Below, piece after piece: positions 32,979 through 45,163 of a stretch of 64,000 bases of DNA. The stretch spans positions 3,100,001 to 3,164,000 of the forward strand of contig JAITYX010000022.1 in the NCBI GenBank assembly GCA_021018815.1. Direction: 5' to 3'. The translations under genes were made by a program, and so were the position numbers. Position 1 is the stretch's first letter; each line of letters begins with the position of its first letter. Under the pieces are notes generated by a model. That model had not been told where the DNA came from. It saw only the letters and a program-made list of their open reading frames with translations, and searched no databases. Origin of the DNA: Talinum fruticosum. Its lineage: Eukaryota > Streptophyta > Magnoliopsida > Caryophyllales > Talinaceae.

Positions 32979-35637
32979 TAGTCATAGTTGCATGCCTATT
33001 TAATTTCAATTTGACTATCTCTCAAAAAAATTAAAAATTAAAGAGAAAAATAAAACGTTGTATTAATAAAATTACGAGTATTGTTTTAATCTTCATTGGT
33101 GAAAAAATCGCACAAATAAAGATAATTAATATGAGCTAATAAAGCTTCATTATAAGGACTGCTTTTAGCAGCTTAACTAATATTTTAAATTTTTGTAGTA
33201 CTTTTTTTTATTATGGTAAGAGAAAGGGGAATCGGGTGGATCGGACCCTAGATCATATAAAACTTTTTAATCATATTATAAGGTTACGTGTTGATGAGGG
33301 TTGGGATTATATTTTTGAGTTGATTCGTATGGACCTCAATTTGTATTGTTTCTTATTCATAGTAATAAAATTCCCCCTCTTCCAATGAAAAAAGAAATTA
33401 TGAAATAGGAATTTAGTTATAATAGACAAAGTAGTGGATTGAGACAAAAGGAGACATGGTTGAGAAGAAAAATATAAACGAGAGTAAATGAGAGTTGTGA
33501 ATGCAAATTAAGTCATTCTCGTATTCTAGAAATAGAATAATTTTTCCTTTAATTTTACCAAAGAAAAGTTGCAAAAATTTCAAATGAAGGATTTTCCTCA
33601 TTTATTCAAATTGAATAAATGATATATTTTTATACGAAAGATGGAACATTCAAACTAATAAACAACACAACTTGATATTTTGTTTGTAACAACCACTTTA
33701 CATGGTGGTTCAAATTTCTACTTCAAAATTGAGTTTGTCGTTCTAGAATTGAGTCTATGCATTATCTTTTACGTCAAAAAATATCTTTATTTATCACTAT
33801 ACCATTTAGGTCCTCTTCGAAAATAGTGTCCGAAATAACTTATAGTTAATATTCCAGTTAACCAAAATATTAGTGTTCGGTAAGGTAATATTTTAATAAC
33901 ATTTGCACTAACTTATAACATTTTAAATAGCGCTTCAACGGTAAAATTTTAGCCTTTCATATTTAAAAGCAGTATTTTAATTTTTTTCAAAAGTACCCCT
34001 TCATTAATTTATACTTGGAAAATTATTTATATCCTTTTATGTAAATTTAAAATAATCAATTAGCTCATCCGCTAAATTTACGGAACACATTTTCTTCAAT
34101 CGCTCAATTGAATAGTTATCTCGTTAACCGCTAAAATCTAATATTTATCCCTTACATAAACAAATATTCGCTACTCAAATAGCTAATTTTGCTGAACATG
34201 GTCTTAAAATATTACTACCTAGAAAATTAAAACTTTTGGCATATATCTTATCAAATAAGGAAAAATATGAAATAATACGTAATACGTTATCAAATAAAGA
34301 AAATTAGAGAACAAAATTAGAGAGTTTTGGCATAATATGTTATGAAATAAGGAAAATTAGGAAAATCTAGGACGTGGACTTCTGTCAAAGGAACGCATAT
34401 GTAATAGCAGCATATAGTCTTGGAATAAATTATTGGGATTACAATTATTAACTAGGATTTTTGTTCTTAAAAAATGGAAAAAAGAAAACAAAAAAAAACA
34501 GAGAGAAGAAATATTATTAACTTATATATAAAAAAAAAAGATAGTATAGAAATATCCAAACACTAGAATCATTGACTTGAAATTGAGGTTACGTAGGGGG
34601 ATTATTTTTCCACATATAAAGAAAATTATCCTATGCTTATAATTCTTAAAGTGGATTGTTGACATCAAAAAATTATTTTATATTTTGTTGATGGCTACAA
34701 CTTGTTTGTACAATCAATAACCATGAATTATTCAAAAATTATTTTATATTTTGCTGATGGCTACAACTTGTTTTTACAATGTATACGATGAATTATTGTA
34801 ACCTAGATAATGTTGGACTTTTCCCCGTAACAAACTTTCAACTCTCTCTTTTTTAATTGTAATAATACTAATATGTCTTCTGATTCATTTTAACAAAACT
34901 GTCTAATAAAATTTAATTATAAAATAATAATATAACATTATATTGTATTAACGGTCTCACAATAAGTATTTATATTGTGTGACGGTTGTGCTTTACTGAT
35001 GAATAAACTACGGAAAAATTAGAGTTAAAATGAAAAAAGTTACCACAAACTTTGGAGAAATGATCAGCACAATCTTGAACAAGGTTGTCAAAGCTTGGTA
35101 CATAGCCAGGAAGTCCTTCTGATTTTCCGTGCCCAATATAATCAATCCCATATACTCCATAACCTGCCTTTGCAAGCCGATTTGCTGTGCCTGTATTTTT
35201 ATAATCAAACATAGACTCGGGTTTAAACCAAAAGGTCCAATTTTATAGATAAAATTTTATAATATCGTGTCAACTAAAACAGTATATGAGACGCTGTTAT
35301 TTAAAAATATACAGATAATTAAATAGAGACTCAGGCGTAATTTAAATTGGATACCTTGCATAGAAATGCTGCTCTCCATGGCGTAGCCATGGCATAAGAA
35401 GACCAAAGCTTTTGGCTGGTGTTGTTGAGGCATCCATCGGCACGTAAAAAGCTTCAATCCATTACTACTCTTTATGTATTCCTGTCATCAAAAAAATTAC
35501 GTACCCAGAAAAATAATTGAGAATAATTTCGCAGGTGGGTATTTTCAAGTAATTATGATGTTCAACATTAAAAAAATAAATAAATAAAAAAGGGTGTGAA
35601 TTTGAATTACCTCCTCAAACTTGACATCGGAGGTCAT
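29853..35637 (-). CDS. Plant monoacylglycerol lipase / caffeoylshikimate esterase-like hydrolase
   Basis: Seven exons: 35637-35611, 35481-35355, 35190-35044, 32868-32738, 30815-30678, 30461-30363 and 30125-29853. All are GT-AG and in phase, giving 313 residues with no frameshift. The alpha/beta-hydrolase signs are the oxyanion-hole segment FLCHGYAMESSISM, GIDYIGHGKSEG, the nucleophile elbow GESMGG (Ser116), Asp236 in HGGDDKVTDP and His266 in GMWHALTYGE. There is no signal peptide or membrane segment. Relatives cleave monoacylglycerol or, in the CSE branch, caffeoyl shikimate in lignin synthesis; sequence alone does not tell which. Introns 3 (2,175 bp) and 4 (1,922 bp) are large and filled with AT-rich DNA, a TA microsatellite and a SINE piece. 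Exon 4 ends at a GTGTGC donor followed directly by a CT-repeat. Confidence 0.9.
31018..31100 (-). mobile_element. Au-type SINE 3' fragment
   Basis: On the minus strand the phrases 'ctaaacgcgggatctatac' and 'aacagttgttgttgttgttg' resemble the 3' part and TTG-repeat tail of Au-family plant SINEs. Only about 80 bp is recognisable, so the copy is 5'-truncated or strongly diverged. It lies in intron 4 of the hydrolase gene. Confidence 0.5.
32710..32732. repeat. (AG)n microsatellite at an exon-intron border
   Basis: About 11 AG units. On the gene strand this is a CT tract starting six bases after the exon 4 donor of the hydrolase gene. Confidence 0.9.
32921..32974. repeat. (TA)n microsatellite
   Basis: About 27 TA units in intron 3 of the hydrolase gene, about 50 bp from the exon 4 acceptor. 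Confidence 0.95.
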
Positions 35638-35935
35638 GTTAAAGGGATATGGGGAGAGAGAAAAACAGAGAAGGGAGATGATGAGATAAGATCAGATGGT
35701 TATGGTGATCGTGATTGTTTATTCCAAAAGAGAAGGGGAGAGAATGAAAGAGGAAGAAGACGAAGACGAAGACGAAGACGAAGAACGTGGAGGAGTGATT
35801 TTGAGATCGATGCGAGAATGCTGGGGGTTTTTCCTTTAATTTATAATCCAAGCAAAGAGGAATGTGTATGTGTGTATGACTCTTTCTCTGATCTCTCTTA
35901 CAGTCGTATAATTGTGTTTTTGATCTGATGCTCAG

Positions 35936-35937
<2 letters not shown>
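35638..35937 (-). promoter_or_regulatory. Leader region of the hydrolase gene with GAAGAC repeat
   Basis: Directly upstream of the start codon (on the minus strand) the sequence is CT-rich. At about 35755-35787 it contains five units of a 6-bp repeat (gacgaa on plus, TTCGTC in gene sense). A 46-bp TA run (35938-35983) follows. CT-rich leaders are common in plants. The plus-strand open frame at 35596-35928 is antisense to this. Confidence 0.45.

Positions 35938-35983
<46 letters not shown>
35938..35983. repeat. (TA)n microsatellite
   Basis: About 23 TA units, about 300 bp upstream of the hydrolase start codon. Confidence 0.95.
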
Positions 35984-35985
<2 letters not shown>

Positions 35986-36498
35986 TGAGCTTCTTGGATT
36001 ATATGGATTTTCTGGGGTTTTTTAAAATATTTTTGGGGGGTTGGTATGTTCAATTCTTTCTGGTATGCAAAAAGATTTACTTTAATTTGGTCAAAGTTGG
36101 CAATTTTAATCCTCCATAATAATTAATGAGGAGAACAAAAAGAGGTCGGAGGTGCTTTGAACAAAAAAAAAAAAAAAAAGTTTGATTTTATTCTATTCTT
36201 GACATGATAAATATTAAAAACTTTTGACTCGTATTCCATTATTAAATTGTTAATTTTTAGGGTTGTATGGATTTTTATTTTTTTAAATTGTCTTCTTTTC
36301 TTTTTGATGAAAAAAAATTATCTTGATTGGCCTTGTTTCTCTAAAAATTCGATTATTAAAAGAGCATTATAGTTTTTAGGATGGTGATATGGATTTTAAT
36401 TTTAAAAACAAAATAAATTATCTTGATTGGCCCTTGATTTAAGGATTACGATCGGAAAGTTACTGATAGTAATTAATAATCAATTTTTTTGGTTGAAT

Positions 36499-36505
<7 letters not shown>

Positions 36506-36574
<69 letters not shown>
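36506..36574. repeat. (TA)n microsatellite at the head of Helitron-like copy C
   Basis: About 34 TA units directly before ttaagttgagtc. Confidence 0.95.
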
Positions 36575-36577
<3 letters not shown>

Positions 36578-36691
36578 GTTGAGTCTAAGCAACCTATGAG
36601 TAACACAAATTGATAAAGTCAATATAATTTTAATTCAATTTAATATTCACATTTTCTCATAATTTAGTAACTATATTTATTCTTAAAAATA

Positions 36692-36965
36692 CTCCTTCCG
36701 TTTCAAAATTCATGTCACTTCAACTAAATTTTCTCGTTTTATAATACTTGACACTTTACAATTCTAATGACATATTAATTAGTAGTTTACCAACTTTATC
36801 CTTGTTAATTGCTTTGTTTTTGTTCTTTTTTCATTAATTTTTTTTATTTTCAATAAAATATAGGTGCAACTTGGTCTTTTAACATAAAATTTTGTCATGA
36901 ATTTTGTATTTTCTTGATATTTCTGCATAACCTTAAAACGACATGTATTTTGAAATAGCGAGGAG
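36692..36965. mobile_element. Stowaway MITE (Tc1/mariner-type)
   Basis: Ends read CTCCTTCCGTTTCAAAA and, inverted, CTCCTCGCTATTTCAAAA. They are flanked by TA on both sides (36690-36691 and 36966-36967). A 274-bp length, a CTCC-type terminal repeat and a TA duplication define Stowaway. Helitron-like copy A shows the uninterrupted site. Confidence 0.85.
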
Positions 36966-36983
36966 TATTAAATATAATGAAAA

Positions 36984-37302
36984 CTAATAACTAGAAGGTG
37001 GAGTCTGCGGCAGGAGAAGACATGGTTTTCAACATACTGCAAAGGAAATTCCATCCGATGCAAATGGTTGAGGACCCTTTTTGCTGGCTGCATCTGTACA
37101 ATTTGGAGGGAAAGAAATATGAGAAAGTTCCAATGTAAGGCGAGGAGTGCTGAGAATCTAGTCCAACATATTCAGTACATTAGTTATATTCATGCAACCG
37201 ATTTTGTAATTTGTTGGTCTAAGCTCATAAATTAACGAGCATTGTAATGGTTTTGTACAATTTTGGGAAATAATATAATCATTTACTTTTTCAAAAAGAA
37301 AG
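36984..37302 (+). mobile_element. 5'-truncated LINE tail
   Basis: Encodes CTIWRERN followed by a Lys/Arg-rich segment, a pattern typical of the C-terminal end of plant LINE ORF2 products. It is flanked by aatgaaaa on both sides (36976-36983 and 37303-37310), a plausible target duplication. Heavy 5' truncation is usual for LINE insertions. Confidence 0.6.
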
Positions 37303-37699
37303 AATGAAAAATATATTAATTAAAATAAAAAAATAAAGAAATATGTCCGTTTACTGTTTATAATAAATTATATGATATAATATATCAATTCATGATTGTT
37401 ATTTAAAAAAATAAATTGCTATTTTTTAGCTTATAATTATCAAAATACTAGTAACTATATTTAGTCTTAAAAAATTATTAAATATTATAGACATTAAGAA
37501 TGAAAGGTACAGAAAAAATAAAGATACATATCTACTTACTGTTCATAATAAATTATATAGTCTAGGAATTATTATTTGAAATTTTTTTTATTTTTTAGCT
37601 TATAATTAATTTTTTATCATTATAATAAATTAATCAAAAATAATAAAATTAAAAAAATAAAATTAATTAATGTCATTGCATAGCAAGGGTACAACCTAT

Positions 37700-39608
37700 T
37701 AATTGTTAATTTCCTAGTTGTAATGTAAATAAATAGAGTAATTTTATATATTTTTTACAATTTTCTCTTACCAAATTCAATAATTTCACATTTAATATGC
37801 ATTCCTTTCAAGCCAGATCTTGTAATATGCACTAGAAAATAAATCCCATAAAAGATCAGTTGTTTATGGTAGACTTTTAATCTCCTATTTAGATATATAA
37901 CACCTATCACAAATTTTTGAGTGAGACGGACTCTATAAGAGTGGACCCTTTACAAGCTTTGGATTGTGTAATAATTATTTTTCATCTCTATTAAAATGAA
38001 CAGGGAAAATTATCGAGAAATATTTTCCCCATTTTTTTCTCTTTTTAATTTTCCTAAATTTCAACAGATGAAAATAAATATAATATGAATATCCATGAAA
38101 AAACAATGTATTAGATCATCTTGGAAATGCTTGCATGGAGTGTTTTTGTATTTTTGTTTACAACTCTTATAGAAAAAATTGTAATTTATATGGAAAGGCA
38201 AAAAATAAATGTATTATCATATCTGAATATGTGGAATACAGATGGTCTAATCATAGTTTTTTTTTTATTACTACGGTGCTTTTCGTTTTTTCAGTTGTTA
38301 GTTTATTTATTTAGTACCTATAATTATCGTTTTAGTTGTATGGTTACATTTTTGGCTTTTTCCAATTATCTATTGAAAAAAAAAGAGCAATAAATTGTAA
38401 ACACATATCATTGGAATATGTTTAATAATAATAAATTACGGATTATCCAGTTGGGCTTAAATCTCAAGAATATCTCAGTTGGGTTTGGAAGTCTAAGAAA
38501 AGGGAGAATATCAGGTCTATACTATACAAGACCAAAACCCACTATCCCCGAAGGTTTGGCTCATAGGGAGAAGGCGAAAAGTGGGGAGCTTTGGCATCAA
38601 GATAACACTATCATTTGGTATATTTTGCATTTAAAATGTACTGTGTTAATAAGTACAATATTTCTCATACTCTAATTGATAAAATGCTTTTTTTTTTTTT
38701 TTTTTTTTGCCCTAATGTCATTTGTATAATTTTTTTTTTTCATCATTCACGTCAACCACATCCAAAATTGATAATTGGAGCCAAACTTGAGTCAAATAAC
38801 TGTGTCCAACAACATATATAAGTTACAATTAGGGTTATCTTCTCCAAATTGCAATGTTCATTAATAGGTATTTTTTTAAAAAAAAATAAAGGTAATTAAG
38901 TGGACATAATTAGATTAGATTATATTAGATTAGATTAGATGCGAAGATGGGAATCATCAAAGAAATTGTAAAACCTATATTTTGTTAGCTTAGGTAGGTA
39001 CTCAATTTCTCTAAATAACAATGCCTCTAATTAAGTGATTGACTATCAACTCATAAAATCAACCTTACCCTACACTTATCCATGTGTTTTGGCAAACCTA
39101 ATTGATTAAACAACCATGTGCTTTGGCAAACCTAATTGATTAACTAATCGATTAATTAATTAATTATTTATCTCAATTAATATATTTCTCGATCCCTATT
39201 CTTTTTAACTATAATGAGTTGTAAGTTGTAACACTCGTAAAAAACTGTAAGATAACTGTAAAATTTGTTATAAAATATTGTAAGAATGTAAATTAAAGTT
39301 ATAAAGAACATGACCTCATTCGTCAGGAAAATAAAATTATAGTTGTCTAAAGTCAAGTTTTATATTGAGGGACTTCTCTTTCAAATATATCATTCTATAC
39401 TTTTTCTAGATATGTAATATATGTTGACTTTTCTATAGGATGTTACTATATATTGAAAAATATTACAACTTCAAGAGTACCTATTTACATGCATCTATTC
39501 ATGAAGTAGAATAGCACTCAAAAGTCAATTGAGTATTAATAGTACAAAATTGACTAATTATATGATTATAACAACTTTTTTATTGAGAGGATATGATTAT
39601 AACTTATA
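37700..39608. other. AT-rich spacer with simple repeats
   Basis: Contains a T-run at 38690-38708, an ttaga-type simple repeat at about 38910-38940, and a short direct duplication 'tttggcaaacctaattgatt' (about 39087 and 39121). The open frame at 38121-38393 is AT-driven with no family likeness. No gene is seen. Confidence 0.45.
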
Positions 39609-39847
39609 CTCGTTCCATTTTAAAATACTTGTCACTTTAACTAAATATTTTGTTTTGTAATATCTCGTCACTTTACAATTTTATTCTTCTTATTATTTTT
39701 TTCTTTTTATTGATGTTCTTCATTTTCAATGAAATCTTAGGATAGCTTGGTTTTTAACACAAATTTTATCATGAATTTTGATATTTCCTTTTAGAATCTA
39801 TGCATTTCGGCAATTTTATGAGTGTTTTTAATTTCAAAGCTTCGTAG
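39609..39847. mobile_element. Degraded Stowaway-like MITE
   Basis: The left end CTCGTTCCATTTTAAAATA and the inverted right end CTACGAAGCTTTGAAAT are flanked by TA (39607-39608 and 39848-39849). The inner sequence resembles the Stowaway at 36692, for example 'cttgtcactttaactaaat'. It is more diverged. Confidence 0.55.
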
Positions 39848-39849
39848 TA

Positions 39850-42800
39850 ATTTTCTAAAGTATCTTTGTGCTTATTTCAATATCATTTTTAATTACTTCC
39901 AATATATTTCATCATCATTCAATTTCAATAGTATTGATCAATTTATTCTATTATCAATTACTAAATAAAATTTTCAATATTCAGTACTCCCTTACTTTAA
40001 ACCTAATAAAAAAAAACATGCTCATAATAAACATTCTTAGACATAATGAGGTGCAAAGCTTGATACAAATTCTGATTAGCAAAGATATATAGGGTTTTCA
40101 AAATGAAGACAAGCTAGCTATACTACAACATTTTGCCTAATTAGAGATCGAAACATTCCGTCTCTAAATTACAAAAATCAGTCTCTAAACTATATTAAAG
40201 ATCGAAAACATAAAACGACGTGCAATCTTTAATTATGACTGGACTTAGAGACCATCTCGAAAAACCTTAGCTAAGGGACCATAATCTAGTTTTTAATAAG
40301 AAGAATGTTCCATAATTTCCAACAAGCTCTTAAATTAATTAGTGAATGGGACCTTTGATTATTTGTTTGACTTGACTCCTTAAATTTCAGGAACTCAGAA
40401 AAGGCTGCGGTCATTCAACAAAAAGCAAGAGCAATGCCTCAATCCACATGCACGTATATGACCAATATTATCAACAAAAACAATTTAGAAATTTCCTGTT
40501 GACAAAAATCTTGTTAATTTCCAGGAATATATTCCCTTTCAACATAATGTCTCTGTCACAATCGAGACAATTCATATGAATACAATAGCAATATCGGCAA
40601 ATTATATCATATTTTTCAAAGTATGTACCTTCATCTATAAACTATTTATACCTCACCCTACTAGAGTTTATTGTGTATTTTGTTTCCATATAAACGACCT
40701 GTTTATGAGCACGTCGTCTTAAAAATGTGATGTAAGTTATGTGACCGTAATGATCTTACGATAAGGTCAAATGTACCAAATAAAGTAGACTCGACTTATC
40801 ATTTAATCTTTTGTTACATTAAACAAAATACAACAAGTACCGTATCCTATAAATTGTGAAGAGGGGTTCTTTCCTTCTATGTTTAGAGAAGGCATTGTTA
40901 GTGTAATATAATAGCACCAAAAATAATCAAATTTGAGATTTAATATGTTTATACCATCAATTATATCACTATTAGTCCAAGAATTTATAATATATATATA
41001 TATATATATATATACACTAAGGGCCTGTTTGAATTTACATAAAAAAAATACACAGAAATAAAAATAAAAATAAATAAAAAAGAGTAAAAATGAATAAAAA
41101 CGAGTAATAGAAATAACTAATAATTTTTTATGTAACTTTAAAGAGGCGCTAATACTAAGAATTGAACAAGTAAGATGAACGGGCCAAGTGACATGATGTT
41201 TCTAATGCTGCTGATAAGGAGTAGATACTGTCAATAATTTATAGGCTATTTTCATAAAAGAAAGTAGAATTATTTTTTTTTGGGATGATTGAAATTTTGG
41301 AGAAAATCCATGGCGAGCATTACAGAAAAATATATATTGACAATCCGACTATTTTGAACAATCAAAACACGTAGCCAACTTATTAAGTATACAATCCAAG
41401 AACTTAACTTAAACTCTATATAATACTAAAAATAAAGTCATCCTTTATTTTTCAAATGAAGCTTACAATAATAACAAAGATTCTCCATTGAACTTATTTT
41501 TAATGTCACTGCACTAATGATAGAGACCTTACCTTCTTCATTGTGAAAGAGGAATCAGTTAGGGTTATCATTTAAAAATTATCCTACGTTTAAATTCACG
41601 ATCCTGTTTATTTTAGTTAACTTAAATCCTTTCAACTCCTTAAAGTTTTTTGGATTTTTTATAATTGCTTGTAATTTTTTACAACTAACCTTACAAATAT
41701 TTTGCAATACTTATAACTCCATACTGTTGATTACACCGTAGTAGAAATTGTAATTAAGTAGATCCGTGATTGGCTTCGGCTGGGTGAAGGAGTGGTTTTG
41801 GTCATGGCCTTATCATGTCAATTCTTCTGGAGGACAGACCTTGTTTGGAATGACTAGGCAACGATTCTGTTTTTTATTTTTGCGGCCAGACCCGGCCCGG
41901 CCAGTCCCCAATTGGGCCTGGAGATAAACTAATGGATGCTTTAATATAAAAAATTGGATAACGTTTTATATGTGCGTGTATTTACTTCTTGTCATGGGTT
42001 AATAGATTGTTGGATGAATGAAAAATACGATGTTTTGTGAGCCTAAATTAATGATTTATCATCTGAGAGTATATACTCCCAAAAAACATTTAAAAATTTG
42101 CAAAATGTAGTGTTGATTTGTTTGAATTTATTTACATGGAAGTTGGTTACTTATTGGGACCAATGGTATGTATGTACCTTCAGTGACATTATTATATTAT
42201 CCAAATAGATGGTATTCCTTGTCAAAATCATGTCGCCTCCTATAAAATAATCTACAAGTAAAATGTATAGTCTCCAATAGAAAAACCCAATTAAAATAGT
42301 TGGGTCACCTATTTAAAAAAATAATAATAAGAAAGAAAATCCCAAGATCCTACTTTGGGTAGTGATCCATCTTTTAAAAAATCACCCACACCCTTATACT
42401 TTAAGGGTGTTACATATGTTGTATATTCATTCATGAGTTAAATATATTTTAACAAGGGATGCGGATGGGTCGATCTGAATCGGGTCCATCCGCATCCGAA
42501 TCTACTTATTTTTTTCTAAATTTAGAGTCAAATCTGATCCAAATCTGTCAATTATGTGAAATGTGGACGTAGACACATACTAAGGACCTGTTATAGTTCA
42601 GGGGTCCTTAATAAATTCAAGTTATTTTATATTTTTTTACATGTTTAATATATTCAGCCTAATCCTAATCAAAATAATATTCAAATATAAATTGAAACAA
42701 ATTCAAAGAATTATTTTCCTAATCATAACTATAAAAAATAAAAAAAACACTTCAAAATACTTGCATCGAAGTAGTGAGAAGGAATAGGCAAATCTAGTGG

Positions 42801-43414
42801 TGAGTCGATGACAATTTGCGAACAGTGACTTGGCAAGCGGCAACTAAGAGAGGTGATCTGGTGACTGAGAGAGTACTCGATCAGTAGCGGAGAGCACAGA
42901 TTTGTTTGGCAACTAAGAGATGATGGTTGACTACCCATGCGAAATTACTCATACAATAGGAATCTACATTATCCTATAAACTAATGCACACATCAAATTA
43001 GTGCACTTTTGAAGGGGTGATGCCCCAAGCTTACCTCTAGCATCTCTCTTTTGAATGAAGAACTCATATCATGTCCATAAATCTCTTTGTATTGGACGTG
43101 TACAATTTTAACATAATCAACCTCACTTTACCCACGCTAAGTGGACGTTACGCTGGCATATCAAAGTATGATGAGCAATATGTGATACTAGTGCACCATA
43201 TACTCCATGGAGGTTTACAAATTCTCGACTAATAGTTTGGCTGGCTACTTATAACTTGGATATTGATTTTGAGTTTCACATAAGTAGTCCCAAATTCTAT
43301 CCTTAAATGTGGTAGATTTTTGGCCAGTACTAATAATGGGATCCTTGCTCACATTTAATCATGTACTAATTAAGAGCTCATCTTCTAATTCATCTCATAT
43401 GATGTTAGAAAAAA
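39850..43414. other. Repeat-derived AT-rich spacer
   Basis: At 40118-40290 there is a CACTA-like end ('tactacaacattttg' followed by repeated tctctaaa words). A TA run lies at 40989-41014, and 'gggcctgtttg' at 41021 resembles a hAT/Harbinger end without a visible partner. A GC-richer patch lies at 41760-41930. Around 42460-42560, ggatgcggatgg/catccgcatccg words occur. No gene is seen. Confidence 0.4.
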
Positions 43415-44720
43415 TTAAGTCTTAAATTTATAATCGCAAGTGTACGGCGTAGTTGTAGCTAGCCAGAAGCGTGGGTCGTGTCTATAGAGAGTTGTATTTC
43501 AAATATCAAAACTATCTTAAACTTTCTATCAAGGAGAATCGGGAGAGATGAAAGATATGATGACTAATATAATCCTAGAAAGTAATAAAAGAATGTTTGG
43601 GTTGTGATTTTACCACTTAATAAACTAACTAATCAAGACAAATCTAAATCTAACCAAGCCTCTGCAAGCATTTAGGAGTGGTCGGTTGTATCATCAAAAG
43701 CCACTCAAGCAACACTTTCAAGGGTCATGAGGTAATCTAGTTGTTCTAATCACCTACTTTCATGGGGTTAGCCCAATTAAACTACAAGAATAGCAAACTA
43801 TGGACCTAGCTAGGATTCGAGGTTATTTTCATGCCAAAATCCCGAATATTCTCTACACCTACACTAGCAAATTGACTTCATCTTTTAGTGATAGACCAAT
43901 CACCCAAAAGTCAAGATGAAAATTTCTTTCATACATTTCATCGAACACGTGGTAGACATGAGAAATAATCCCAAATAACGAGCATAAAGTAGGTGAGTTA
44001 AGACCTAAATAAGATCAATTAGCCATTAGAGAGACTAATCACAAATTCACAATCAAGTAACCGACTTTAACAACTAATTAACATAAAATCATTAAATAAT
44101 CTAACAAGTAAACTAAAGAACAAATTAACACAAACCGACTTAAACAAGAACATAAATTAGTTAATTAAACTCAAACATGAAAACAAGTAATCAATCTAAT
44201 TTTAATTATGTAAACTAATAAAAATTAAATCTATAAAATAAATTGAACAATCAAAATAATAAACTTAAAGTAAAGAGGAAAAGAGAAAGAGAAAACTTAT
44301 GCTTGATTAAAATTGAAGGTTTGAATCCAAAGTCTTGTACAAACTCTACACTAATCTTTTCCCCTAATGGGATTTTATTTTGGCTAAGAAAGAACCCTAG
44401 TAAGTCCCTAAAATCCCTAAAAATCGAGCTCCTAAAATCAGTGCCAAAGTTGTCTTTTTATAACCTGTAAAAATCAAGTAAAAACAGAACTATGCCATCG
44501 CATGGTCGTGCAACTTTGTATGAGTACCCTTGCGACCCTGCAGAGCTGTGCGTAAACTGCACCGATGCATGTGTAAGTCTCTGAAAGTTTTTGGTCAAGC
44601 CGCACAGCCATACAAGTCTGCACTAATACTTGTGCGACCTAGACAGCTGTGCGAAACTTCACCGCTGCATGTGCACACTATTATCTTCCTTATTTTGCTT
44701 CCTTTTTGGCTCAAACTTTT
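43415..44720. repeat. LTR-retrotransposon-derived non-coding remnant, second copy type
   Basis: Starts near 43432 with 'cgcaagtgtacggcgt' and 'gtgggtcgtgtctatagag', comparable to 50-110 at the window start. It runs through AT-rich sequence into a block at 44500-44680 where 'gctgtgcg' and 'gcatgtg' words recur. No coding domain or LTR pair is seen. Confidence 0.35.
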
Positions 44721-44947
44721 TTCTATTAGCTATATTCAAATTATTATCTACAAAAGTAAATAAACCAAGTAAAAATTCTCAAAATATATTATCTTACAAG
44801 TAAAAAATTAAGTAAATAAGGGTATAAATAACGTATTATTTGGATCGAACATATGACTCCTTCGTTCTTTTGTCGTTGTCAAACAACATTTGTCACTTAG
44901 TTATTCGCTTTAACTAGATGATCTTCATCTACATATTGTTCATCCAT

Positions 44948-45163
44948 CTAGCGAAGGATCATGGAGAAGGTTAATTTGTGGGATGCGAGAGGATAATAAT
45001 TTTGAGAATTTGGGTTATAAAAATATTGAATATTTGGATTATAATAATGTCGAGAATTTGGATAATTCTCAAAACATGAGTCATGTTGATAGTAATAATT
45101 TTGAAAATTTGGTTGATGAGAACTTGGAGAATTTGCTTGACTATTTTGAGAATTTGTATCCAT
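44948..45163 (-). pseudogene. PIF/Harbinger ORF1-like N-terminal fragment
   Basis: The minus-strand frame starts MDTNSQNSQANSPSSHQPNF and is rich in Asn, Tyr and Gln in repeating NPN/QNYY patterns. That composition is typical of the N-terminal part of Myb-like ORF1 products of plant PIF/Harbinger elements, often annotated as glutathione S-transferase T3-like. The frame ends after 71 residues with no downstream domain, so it is a fragment. Low-complexity likeness alone makes this tentative. Confidence 0.35.

Larger units (their letters stand above)
36506..37699 (+). mobile_element. Helitron-like element, copy C, with nested insertions
   Basis: The head is TC plus a (TA)n run (36506-36574) after an A, then 'ttaagttgagtctaagc'. 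The tail 'cattgcatagcaagg' plus gtacaac and CTAT resembles the hairpin and CTAG of copies A and B, with one end base changed. Body sequence matches copy A on both sides of two insertions: a Stowaway MITE (36692-36965) and a LINE tail (36984-37302). A second partial copy of the body follows at about 37440-37690. Confidence 0.5.

Noticed and set aside
33820..34210. Possible MITE in hydrolase intron 3
   Set aside because: The right end looks like a hAT-type end, but the left end does not pair convincingly.
35596..35928. Plus-strand Arg-rich frame
   Set aside because: Antisense to exon 1 and leader of the hydrolase gene; the Arg run comes from the GAAGAC repeat.
38121..38393. Open frame of 90 residues with membrane-like composition
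   Set aside because: AT-driven composition, no family likeness, no promoter or partner exon.
41021..41100. hAT/Harbinger MITE starting at gggcctgtttg
   Set aside because: No inverted partner end could be found downstream.
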